A stretch of DNA of 18,000 nt, taken from NCBI GenBank assembly GCA_021799405.1, contig JAJZAL010000090.1, positions 1 to 18,000 on the forward strand, in the 5' to 3' direction. The notes beneath the pieces were generated by a model. It saw only the letters and a program-made list of their open reading frames with translations. It had not been told where the DNA came from and did no database searches. Of this stretch, positions 7,864-15,060 are shown in pieces. Numbering within the stretch: position 1 is the stretch's first letter; each line of letters opens with the position of its first letter. Source of the stretch: Acidobacteriota bacterium. GTDB taxonomy: Bacteria; Acidobacteriota; Terriglobia; Terriglobales; Acidobacteriaceae. The position numbers and the translations under genes were made by a program.

Positions 7864-9323
7864 TTGACGATACAAACCGCCCGTTCTTTTCGTCCGTAAC
7901 GCGCCGCGCGGTGCTTCGCACGGGAATGGCCGCAAGCATTGCCGCCGCTCTGCCGTCGAAGCTCGCCGCATCGACCTGGAAAATCGCAAAAGGCCGCCCT
8001 GCTCCGGCCGACAGAAAATTTACGAGCCCGGTCATAGAAGCGGTGATCGCACGCGTGAAGCGGCAGATTCCCGACCCCGTGCTGGCAGCGATGTTTGAGC
8101 GATGCTTTCCGAACACTCTGGATACAACCGTATTTCCGGGCACGCGCAACGGGCATCCTGACACGTTCGTGATCACTGGCGACATCGATGCAATGTGGCT
8201 GCGCGACTCTTCGGCGCAGGTCCATCCGTATCTGCCATTCGCGAAGCAGGATCCGAATCTTGCCAGGCTGCTGCAGGGCGTGGTGCGGCGCCAGGTTCGC
8301 AATATTTTGATTGACCCTTACGCGAATGCGTTTGTGCGTACTACGTCCGACCCACCGTTGCCCTGGTCTGTCCATGACCGCACCGAGATGAAGCCCGGCG
8401 TTGGCGAGCGCAAGTGGGAGGTCGATTCGCTCTGCTACACCATTCGCCTCGCCCACGGCTACTGGCGCGCGACAGGAGACACGAGTCCCTTCGATGCAGA
8501 GTGGCAGGAAGCTGCGCGCGCCATCCTGCGCACATTCCGCGAACAGCAACGGATGAAGGGCCGGGGACCCTATTCCTTCCAGCGCATGACGACGAATCCG
8601 CTGGATACAGTGCCGCTGAGCGGGTACGGAAATCCAGCACGGCCCGTCGGAATGATCTTTTCGATGTTCCGCCCATCCGATGACTGCTGCACTTATCCGC
8701 TGTTTGTTCCGGCGAATTTGTTTGCCTGGCGCGCTCTGGCCCAGTTGAGGGAATTAGCCTCGGCGGTTTCTGCGACCGATATCGCCGCTGGCTGCACCTC
8801 ACTCGGCGAAGAGGTGCGATCCGCCCTCGATCAATATGGAAAGGTGAAGCATCCGGAATTTGGAGAGATCTGGGCCTATGAGGTGGATGGCTACGGCAAC
8901 CACCACTATATGGATGACGCAAATGCGCCGGGCCTTCTCAGCCTTCCCTATCTGGGCTGCTGCAGCGTAAGCGATCCCGTTTACCAGAGGACGCGAAAGT
9001 TTGTGCTGAGCAAGTCGAATCCCTACTTTTTCGAGGGCAGCTCCGCCTCAGGTGTCGGCAGTCCACATACCGGGCTGGACTATATCTGGCCGATGGGGAT
9101 CATCATGCGCGCGCTCACTTCGACCGATGATGGGGAGATCGTGCAGTGTCTGAAATGGCTGCGCAACACGACGGCCGGTACGGATTTCATGCATGAGTCG
9201 TTCCAAGCGAGCGATCCGGCGGAGTTCACTCGGCCATGGTTCGCTTGGGCAAATACGCTTTTCGGCGAATTGATTCTCCGGGTTGCCAACAGCAAGCCGC
9301 AGTTGCTCAAGGCCATCGGTTAA
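7860..9323 (+). CDS. GH125 exo-alpha-1,6-mannosidase, Tat-type signal
   Basis: Exo-alpha-1,6-mannosidase (formerly DUF1237), inverting mechanism, releasing mannose from alpha-1,6-linked oligomannosides such as those left by GH76. 487 residues. The N terminus carries a Tat-like signal, TRRAVLRTGMAASIAAALP (14-32). Family blocks: MWLRDSSAQVHPYLPF (112-127), VRRQVRNILIDPYANAF (142-158), MFRPSDDCCTYPLFVPAN (269-286, with Asp274/275 in the position of the general acid), GSPHTGLDYIWPMG (400-413), MHESF (444-448, Glu446 in the position of the base) and WFAWANTLFGELI (460-472). The assignment of catalytic residues is by recall of the family pattern. The ATG at 7860 overlaps the GH76 stop (ATGA), with AGGA about 9 nt upstream; a frame opening at 7761 lies wholly inside GH76 and would bury the Tat signal, so it was not used. 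Confidence 0.94.
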   Translation: MIDDTNRPFFSSVTRRAVLRTGMAASIAAALPSKLAASTWKIAKGRPAPADRKFTSPVIEAVIARVKRQIPDPVLAAMFERCFPNTLDTTVFPGTRNGHPDTFVITGDIDAMWLRDSSAQVHPYLPFAKQDPNLARLLQGVVRRQVRNILIDPYANAFVRTTSDPPLPWSVHDRTEMKPGVGERKWEVDSLCYTIRLAHGYWRATGDTSPFDAEWQEAARAILRTFREQQRMKGRGPYSFQRMTTNPLDTVPLSGYGNPARPVGMIFSMFRPSDDCCTYPLFVPANLFAWRALAQLRELASAVSATDIAAGCTSLGEEVRSALDQYGKVKHPEFGEIWAYEVDGYGNHHYMDDANAPGLLSLPYLGCCSVSDPVYQRTRKFVLSKSNPYFFEGSSASGVGSPHTGLDYIWPMGIIMRALTSTDDGEIVQCLKWLRNTTAGTDFMHESFQASDPAEFTRPWFAWANTLFGELILRVANSKPQLLKAIG

Positions 9324-9325
9324 GG

Positions 9326-9348
9326 GGCTGATGGCTCAGCCATCAGCC
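9326..9348. terminator. Perfect palindrome between convergent GH125 and MFS genes
   Basis: GGCTGATGGCT (9326-9336), one C, then AGCCATCAGCC (9338-9348) form a perfect 11-bp inverted repeat. It starts 2 nt after the GH125 stop and spans the MFS stop codon (9343-9345). It probably stops or stabilises both converging transcripts, although neither strand has a T-run, so classic intrinsic termination is not supported. Confidence 0.5.
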
Positions 9349-11025
9349 TGGCGTGCCCTCGAAGTAAAGTTCGATTTCCTCGAGCGTCTTGCCCTTGGTT
9401 TCCGGCAGGAACAAGGTTGCGGTGACGAAATAGAGGGCCGCGCAACCCGCCCAGATGAAGAACATGGCGTAGTAGCCGTAATGTCCCACGATGGGCAGGA
9501 AAACATAGGCCATCAGGGTAGACACCCCCTGGTTGAGGAGCAGGGCAATGCCCATTCCGGTAGAGCGAATCCGCGTCGGCATTAATTCCGAAAGTGCGAG
9601 CCAGACAACGACTCCCGGACCCGCCGCATAGCAACAAATAAATGCACCCAGACACAACGCAATGAGCCAGCCGGTGCTTTCGGGAGGAACAGGTCCGTAA
9701 CTGGCCAGTTCGACGGTCAGCAATTTGTGAGATTCGCCCGCAGTGGGCGAAATTTGCAATTCGGGATGCGGCGTGGAGGTAACAACCGTGGTCATGTGCT
9801 CGCCGCTACCGTAACGATAGAGCACCGTCAGAGCCATGGCGTGGCCGGTGGGCGCGATACCAAGCGCGGACTGATTCACTGGCATGGTAATGCGATTGCC
9901 GGATTGAGCGGCCACAACGCGGGCCTTTACGTTCACTTGCTGTGATTCGAAGTGGAGGAAGATCGCGGCTCCGGCGACCAGCGACAGCACAATTCCCGCG
10001 GTCCCGATTTTGACCAGAAATCGACGTCCCTTGCGATCGACCAGGGCAACGCCCACCAGAGTCGCGACGCAGTTCAACACAGTGACAACGATGTCGCCCT
10101 GGGTCGCAAGCGTGGGTGTGAGCCCTGCTTTCTGGAGAATCACCACGATGAAGCTCAGCACGGAGTTGATTCCGGTTGCGGTATTGAGCGAAAGAATGGC
10201 ACACGCGAGCAGGAATGGGATCACGTATTTGCGCTGCAAAAGAGAGCCGAACTCGCGATGACTGGCGCCAGCCTTCCGCTCGGCGGCGAGCGCCTGCATT
10301 TCCGCCAGTTCCCGCTCAGCTTCCTCGAGCGATGAGGATTTCTGAAGCGCCCGAAGCGCCTGGTCTGTGCGGCCCCGACGGAACAACCAGCGGGGGCTTT
10401 CGCCAAGGAAGATCGAACCGCCAAAGAAGAGAATCCCCGGGTAGATGACCGCCAGAAACATGCTGCGCCAAGCGTGGTTTTCCGCTGCGAGAATGAGAGC
10501 CGGATGGCCCGCGGCCTGCGCAATGGCGATTTCGGCGTGATGGGTGTAATAGAAGCCAATCAAGGAGGCCATCACGATGCCGAATGTCAACATGAACTGA
10601 AAGATCGCAGTGCCACGACCGCGGAGGTCGGCCTTCAGAGTTTCGGCGAGGTAGAGCGGCACCACGACGGCGATGACGCCGCCGCTCATCCCCTGGAGAA
10701 GTCTGCCCGAGAAGAGTTGAACGAAATTCTGCGAGCTGACAATGAGGACAATGCTGACGACGAAGATAAGCCCGCTGACGACCATCATCCGTTTGCGACC
10801 GAACCAGTCGGCCAGAAGACCAGCAACCGGAGAGGACAGCATGCTGCCGCCGAGCACGGCTGCGACGATCAACGACTTCTGGTCAACCGTCAGGTTGACG
10901 ACCTTGCCCAGATAGAGAAGAGCGGCAGCTATGATGCCAACATCAATGCCATAAAGAAGGCCGCCAAGGCCGGCAATCAATAAGAGAAATCGCCGATAGA
11001 AGGAATGATTCGAGGTCTCAGGCAT
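9343..11025 (-). CDS. MFS sugar porter (sugar:H+ symporter family)
   Basis: Inner-membrane importer of a monosaccharide, most likely mannose or a related hexose given its neighbours. 560 residues, longer than the usual 450-500. Sugar-porter signatures: GGLLYGIDVGII in TM1 (21-32), ADWFGRKRM (72-80), GRLLQGMSGGVIAVVVPLYLAE (107-128 region), ESPRWLFRRGR (209-219), NTATGINSVLSF (281-292), VDRKGRRF (329-336), SELMPTRIRSTGMG (479-492) and PETKGKTLEEIE (541-552). TM9 (about 338-358) and TM10 (about 452-476) are separated by some 93 mostly polar residues, which should face the periplasm; typical porters have a short loop there. The start at 11025 has only a weak GGATGG ahead of it. A LacI-type operator lies 43 nt upstream. 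Converges on GH125 with a 19-nt gap. Confidence 0.92.
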   Translation of the reverse strand: MPETSNHSFYRRFLLLIAGLGGLLYGIDVGIIAAALLYLGKVVNLTVDQKSLIVAAVLGGSMLSSPVAGLLADWFGRKRMMVVSGLIFVVSIVLIVSSQNFVQLFSGRLLQGMSGGVIAVVVPLYLAETLKADLRGRGTAIFQFMLTFGIVMASLIGFYYTHHAEIAIAQAAGHPALILAAENHAWRSMFLAVIYPGILFFGGSIFLGESPRWLFRRGRTDQALRALQKSSSLEEAERELAEMQALAAERKAGASHREFGSLLQRKYVIPFLLACAILSLNTATGINSVLSFIVVILQKAGLTPTLATQGDIVVTVLNCVATLVGVALVDRKGRRFLVKIGTAGIVLSLVAGAAIFLHFESQQVNVKARVVAAQSGNRITMPVNQSALGIAPTGHAMALTVLYRYGSGEHMTTVVTSTPHPELQISPTAGESHKLLTVELASYGPVPPESTGWLIALCLGAFICCYAAGPGVVVWLALSELMPTRIRSTGMGIALLLNQGVSTLMAYVFLPIVGHYGYYAMFFIWAGCAALYFVTATLFLPETKGKTLEEIELYFEGTPG

Positions 11026-11068
11026 ACCATCCGCAACAACGAGCCGGTGAAATTCGTAAGAGATTCGA

Positions 11069-11082
11069 TGGTATCGTGATCA
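11069..11082. promoter_or_regulatory. LacI-family-type operator upstream of the MFS gene
   Basis: On the minus strand TGATCACGATACCA matches the form TGNTANCGNTANCA at all fixed positions but one (C for A at position 5). It lies 43 nt before the MFS ATG. It shares TGATNNCGNTACCAT with the operator at 6735-6748 read on the same strand. A possible promoter overlaps it: TTGGCC, 18 nt, TACCAT, so a bound regulator would cover the -10. Confidence 0.55.
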
Positions 11083-11178
11083 TTCCGTTTCGGCCAAACG
11101 GCCGCCACTTCCGAAGGAAGCGACGGCACGCAGGATTGGGCTAGAAGGCACCGATGTTGAGGTCTCCGGTTGGCGGTA

Positions 11179-11742
11179 TCAGTGCACTTCGACAGGGACT
11201 GAGGCGACGTGGTACTCCCAAGCAAGAGTCAGCCGCCCTTTGCCATGGCCAAGGCTGGAGATGGTCCAGCGGAGATCCTCAATGAGGTGAGGAGGTTTGC
11301 TCATGTGCATGGGAACACGGCCCAGATCGTTGCCTGGCTTGTAGTTCAGCCCCCATTCGCCGGTTTCCTTGCTGATGACGAGCACCCAATGGTCCGGATC
11401 AGCGATATTGACGAATAGCGTGTACTCGCCCTTGGGGACGTTCAGATTGCCAATAGTGAGATTAGCCGCGGTTTTAAAAGTGGTGGCCGCATTCGCGCCT
11501 GCTCTCCAATTCGGATAGTCGACATCGTGGCTGATGAGGCCGTGCCGGGTAAAGATGTGGCCCTGGCGGCCGCGCACCCGGGGTGAGGAGTACACAATGG
11601 TGATGCTCTTGCCATTGATGGTGGCCATTGCCTTGGCAGGAGGGCTCAATGGCGGCTTGTGCGGCTTGCTGGATGTCATCTGTGCGGACAGACCGACGGT
11701 GGTAGCTGCGAGGAGGCCCAAACACATCAGAAAACGTTTCAC
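11179..11742 (-). CDS. DUF2911 domain secreted protein
   Basis: Secreted protein of unknown function, 187 residues, nearly all DUF2911. A signal peptide (MKRFLMCLGLLAATTVGLSA) is followed by the family's recurring pieces: SITIVYSSPRVRGRQ, WRAGANAATTF, GEYTLFVNI, HWVLVISKETGEWGLNY and LTLAWE near the end. DUF2911 proteins are common in Acidobacteriota and Bacteroidota and have no firm biochemical role; the domain resembles a compact beta-sandwich. The start is a GTG at 11742 with GGGAG 7 nt upstream and the signal peptide directly behind it; an ATG at 11784 would add 14 residues (MFRSARSKVEGRIV) with no ribosome binding site. It stands alone, 153 nt before the MFS gene on the same strand, with an irregular hairpin (around 11108-11120) between them. 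No tie to mannan use or to the polysaccharide cluster can be shown. Confidence 0.85.
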   Translation of the reverse strand: MKRFLMCLGLLAATTVGLSAQMTSSKPHKPPLSPPAKAMATINGKSITIVYSSPRVRGRQGHIFTRHGLISHDVDYPNWRAGANAATTFKTAANLTIGNLNVPKGEYTLFVNIADPDHWVLVISKETGEWGLNYKPGNDLGRVPMHMSKPPHLIEDLRWTISSLGHGKGRLTLAWEYHVASVPVEVH

Positions 11743-11749
11743 GACGATT

Positions 11750-11754
11750 CTCCC
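11750..11754 (-). promoter_or_regulatory. Shine-Dalgarno GGGAG setting a GTG start
   Basis: GGGAG on the minus strand is 7 nt before GTG at 11742, which directly begins the signal peptide of the DUF2911 protein. Confidence 0.6.
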
Positions 11755-11784
11755 TTCGACTTTACTTCTTGCAGAACGGAACAT

Positions 11785-12322
11785 CTGGTGTGATTTTTGC
11801 CCCCCCAGCCAGAACCCTTAGGGAGGTCGAGGCACGAGTACAGACGGCATCCAGTTTGCTGCACCGCTTCATTTAATGCCACTCGTGCGGTCTGTGCAAA
11901 TCGAGGCGGCGGGAATCTCAGCTGCTGCGGAAAACCATACTGGTTTCCGCCACATAGGCTTGCGAGAGGCTTTTTGTTCATAGCGGCCGGAGATACGAGA
12001 GCACCGATAAAGGCAATTGAGGGCGCCCCGTCAGAAGTTCATTGAAAAAACAGACTTGCGCCGGGACGCGCCGCCAATATTTGTGTAAGTTTGCTTGCGC
12101 ATGCAGAATTTGCAGCGCCTCGCTTTGGCGCGTATTTCCATGAATTCTGAGAGAGGAGCGATATTTACATTGGAACCAGTAACTTTTTGTGACAGATTTT
12201 CTATTTCGGAGAATTGGCCGCGCCGTTAGACTGGAATTGCATCGATCCTAAGGCGTCGCATTTCAGCGGCGTAGATCTGGTTGAGCCTGTTACCGATTTT
12301 TGAATGAGACGTTATTGACTGC
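11785..12322. other. 540-nt intergenic region before the polysaccharide cluster
   Basis: No credible gene. It should hold the promoter of the DUF2911 gene (minus) and that of the export-protein gene (plus). One clear hairpin is GCGGAAAACC (11927-11936) with GGTTTCCGC (11942-11950), 9 bp with one bulged A and a 5-nt loop, followed about 20 nt later by a CTTTTTG stretch. From about 12140 the sequence turns A+T-rich, with TTGTGA near 12187 as a loose -35 candidate, but no convincing -10 follows. No known riboswitch class was recognised. Confidence 0.4.
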
Positions 12323-15052
12323 ATGAGAATTCGCTTTTATCTTCTTCCAATTTTTTTCTGCGTCAGCACGCTGATCGTTGCCGCGCAGCTGTCTGGCCAG
12401 TCCGGCCAGTCAACCCAGTCAAACCCCTACGGCTCTACTCAGCAATGCACGTCCGATATGCAATCAGCAGGCCTGTGTTCGGCAGGAAATTCAAATTACC
12501 CTAGCACGATGACACCGCAGCCTGGGCAATTTCCGACGCAGCAGGGACACGGCTACATCAATCCACTAACCAGCATGGGCATTAACGGCCCGAATCAGTA
12601 CCAGAACTTGAATCAAGGCCAAACCGGCTTGCAGAACGGCACGACGCTGCAATCTCTTTCACTTTATGGCCTGCAGGGGCAAAGCGTAATGATTCCCCTG
12701 CCGCCAGAACCGCTGACGGATTTTCAGAAATTCGTTGCCTCAACGACAAAGATAGTTCTGCCCATTTTTGGTGCATCCCTGTTCAGTGAAGTGCCTTCGA
12801 CTTTTGCGCCGCTCGATCAGGGACCGGTTCCCTCCAGTTATGTGTTGGGGCCCGGGGATCAGGTTCTTGTTCAAGTATGGGGACAGGTCAACTTCTCGAT
12901 TGCTCCCGTCATCGATCGCACGGGAGGGATCTACCTGCCACAGGTTGGCGAAGTGCACCTCGCGGGCACCCCGGTGTCTTCATTGCATGAAGTGCTCCAG
13001 AAGGCTGTAAGCAAGGTTTTCCGCAATTTTCAACTGACCGCCAGCGTGGGGCAGATTCGATCGATCCAGGTATATGTGGTTGGAGAAGCACGCCGTCCCG
13101 GCGTGTATACCATCAGTTCGCTCAGCACACTGATTGATGCCCTGTTTGCCTGCGGGGGGCCGTCTACGGATGGCTCGATGCGGAATATCGAGGTCCGGCG
13201 AAACGGAAAAGTAATTACGGATTTCGATTTGTACACTCTACTGCTCAGCGGTAATCGGTCGAAAGACGTGCATCTGCTTTCCGGCGACGTAATTTTTATT
13301 CCGCCGGTAGGACCCCAGGCTGCCATCACCGGAAGCGTACGGCAGCCAGCCATTTATGAATTGCGCAAAGGGGAGACGCTGGGACAGTTGATTCAGGATG
13401 CGGGGGGAGCGTCTGAGATTGCAGCAAAGACGTATATATCGATTGAGCGCATTGTGAATCATCAGGATCGCGAGGCCATGCAAGTGTCCTTTAATGCGGC
13501 TGGACTCTCGACGCCGGTGGATAGCGGGGACCTGATTCGGGTGCATGCGATCGCTCCCCTATATAAGGACACGGTAACGCTGCGTGGAAATACCGCAAAC
13601 CCAGGAAGATTCGCCTGGCATCCAGGAATGCGGCTCTCGGATCTGATTCCGAACCGTGCATCCCTGGTGACCCGCAATTACTGGTGGCGGCGCGCGCAGT
13701 TGGGACTTCCAACACCCCAATTCGAGCCTCTGCAAAGGTATCCGACGTTGATGCAGCCGAACCGGCCCTTCAATCTCCAGAGCCTCCAGAACCAGCAGCC
13801 TGGATCGAATTCGTCTGCTGGATATCCGTCGGTTCAAGGCCAGGCGCAGAACGGACTTCCGCCGGGAAATCAATTCCAGAGCCAGAACCCACTTCAAACA
13901 GGAAGTCAGCAATTTCAGACGCAGAATCCACTTCAGACGCAGAATCCACTTCAGACGCAAAATCAGCTTCAAGATCAAAACGCGTATCTCTCTCAGAGCA
14001 ATCAAACGTCTTCGAGCGTTGCGGCACAGGCGCAAATTCGCACGGAGAATACGCTGGGCGCGCCTCCGCCGCTCAAAGTCCGTCTCCCGGCACCGGATAT
14101 CGACTGGTCCTATGCGGTGATTGAGAGACTGAACCCTAAAACGCTGCGGACCACCCTGATTCCGTTTGACCTTGGGAAACTGGTCCTTGATCACGACCAG
14201 TCACAGAATCTGCTCTTGCAGCCTGGAGACATCGTAACCATTTTCTCGCAAGCTGATATTCACGTACCGCTCTCGCAGCAGACGAAGTTCGTTTGGCTGG
14301 AAGGAGAGTTCAAACACGCGGGCGTTTACAGCGTGAAACCCGGTGAAACTCTGAGGGAGCTGGTGCAGCAGGCTGGCGGACTCTCACCGGGCGCATATCT
14401 CTATGGATCGAGCTTCACGCGAGTCTCCACGCGAGTGCTACAGCAAGCGCGGCTCAACCAGTACGTGCAAAACCTGAGCCTCGAGATTGAGCGCAGCACG
14501 CTCAATGCGGCCAATAGCGGTTTGTCATCTGCTCAGAATCTGGCTACAGCATCGGGCGCCCAAAGCAGTGAGCAACAACTGCTGGCTCGCTTGCAGCAGG
14601 TACGCGCGACGGGGCGGGTGGTTCTCAATGTGAGACCCAACAGCAAGGGGGCTGATTCCCTGCCAAACATCGTTTTGCAGGATGGCGACCGGTTTGTGGT
14701 TCCGGCGGTGCCTTCCACGGTCAACGTCGTCGGTGCTGTCTACGATGAGAATTCCTTCCTATATTCTCGGCAACGTCGCGTGGGCGACTATTTGAAGCTG
14801 GCTGGTGGCGAAGATCGGGATGCGGACCGTCGCCACGAATTCATTATCCGCGCCGATGGATCGGTAGTCAGCAAGGTGAATTCACACACGATCTTTGGCA
14901 ATGATTTTCGCTCGCTCATTGTCTATCCCGGCGATACGATCGTCGTGCCTGAAAAGCTGTATAAGCCTTCCAAACTTCTTAATTTAATGCAATATTCACA
15001 GCTGTTCTCGCAGATGGCTATGGGCGCTGCCTTCATCAACTTCATTCCATAG
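12323..15052 (+). CDS. Polysaccharide export protein with Poly_export and multiple SLBB domains
   Basis: Outer-membrane/periplasmic export channel of the Wza/OPX kind, 909 residues, more than twice the size of E. coli Wza. A Sec signal (MRIRFYLLPIFFCVSTLIVA) is followed by a Gln/Asn/Ser-rich stretch (about 22-120). Poly_export lies at about 170-245 (VLGPGDQVLVQVWG, DRTGGIYLPQVGEVHLAG). SLBB-type repeats follow at about 250-325 (VVGEARRPGVYTI, LLSGDVIFIPP), 333-408 (ITGSVRQPAIYELRKGETL, VDSGDLIRVHA), 418 onward (LRGNTANPGRFAWHPGMRL), 655-700 (LEGEFKHAGVYSVKPGETL) and 798-877 (VVGAVYDENSFLY, VYPGDTIVVP). A Gln-rich linker of about 120 residues with 18-bp DNA repeats interrupts the middle. The C terminus (885-909) is a hydrophobic/amphipathic helix, possibly membrane-inserting as in Wza. 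There is no lipobox Cys at the signal cleavage site, so it is not a classic lipoprotein. No strong Shine-Dalgarno; the start is set by the signal peptide. The Wzz gene follows after 8 nt. Confidence 0.92.
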   Translation: MRIRFYLLPIFFCVSTLIVAAQLSGQSGQSTQSNPYGSTQQCTSDMQSAGLCSAGNSNYPSTMTPQPGQFPTQQGHGYINPLTSMGINGPNQYQNLNQGQTGLQNGTTLQSLSLYGLQGQSVMIPLPPEPLTDFQKFVASTTKIVLPIFGASLFSEVPSTFAPLDQGPVPSSYVLGPGDQVLVQVWGQVNFSIAPVIDRTGGIYLPQVGEVHLAGTPVSSLHEVLQKAVSKVFRNFQLTASVGQIRSIQVYVVGEARRPGVYTISSLSTLIDALFACGGPSTDGSMRNIEVRRNGKVITDFDLYTLLLSGNRSKDVHLLSGDVIFIPPVGPQAAITGSVRQPAIYELRKGETLGQLIQDAGGASEIAAKTYISIERIVNHQDREAMQVSFNAAGLSTPVDSGDLIRVHAIAPLYKDTVTLRGNTANPGRFAWHPGMRLSDLIPNRASLVTRNYWWRRAQLGLPTPQFEPLQRYPTLMQPNRPFNLQSLQNQQPGSNSSAGYPSVQGQAQNGLPPGNQFQSQNPLQTGSQQFQTQNPLQTQNPLQTQNQLQDQNAYLSQSNQTSSSVAAQAQIRTENTLGAPPPLKVRLPAPDIDWSYAVIERLNPKTLRTTLIPFDLGKLVLDHDQSQNLLLQPGDIVTIFSQADIHVPLSQQTKFVWLEGEFKHAGVYSVKPGETLRELVQQAGGLSPGAYLYGSSFTRVSTRVLQQARLNQYVQNLSLEIERSTLNAANSGLSSAQNLATASGAQSSEQQLLARLQQVRATGRVVLNVRPNSKGADSLPNIVLQDGDRFVVPAVPSTVNVVGAVYDENSFLYSRQRRVGDYLKLAGGEDRDADRRHEFIIRADGSVVSKVNSHTIFGNDFRSLIVYPGDTIVVPEKLYKPSKLLNLMQYSQLFSQMAMGAAFINFIP
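13877..13969 (+). repeat. 18-bp tandem repeats coding for QTQNPL-type hexapeptides
   Basis: Two identical 18-nt units, CAGACGCAGAATCCACTT, at 13916-13933 and 13934-13951, are followed by a diverged unit at 13952-13969 and preceded by another diverged copy at 13877-13894 across a 21-nt spacer. They keep the reading frame and encode QTQNPL, QTQNPL, QTQNQL and QSQNPL inside the Gln-rich linker of the export protein. Units of 18 nt are frame-preserving, so copy-number change would alter linker length without breaking the gene. Confidence 0.9.
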
Positions 15053-15060
15053 GGGAATTC

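Noticed and set aside
11881..11990. A c-di-GMP or cobalamin riboswitch before the export-protein gene
   Set aside because: The conserved loop and box sequences of those classes were looked for and not found.
11797..12045. An 82-codon plus-strand frame in the region before the export-protein gene
   Set aside because: No ribosome binding site, no recognisable protein, low-complexity start; likely chance.
12172..12204. GGAACC as a possible ECF sigma factor -35 element
   Set aside because: No fitting -10 at 16-17 nt downstream.
12289..12302. TGTTACCGATTTTT as a third LacI-type operator before the export-protein gene
   Set aside because: Only the left half fits; the right half misses three of four fixed positions.
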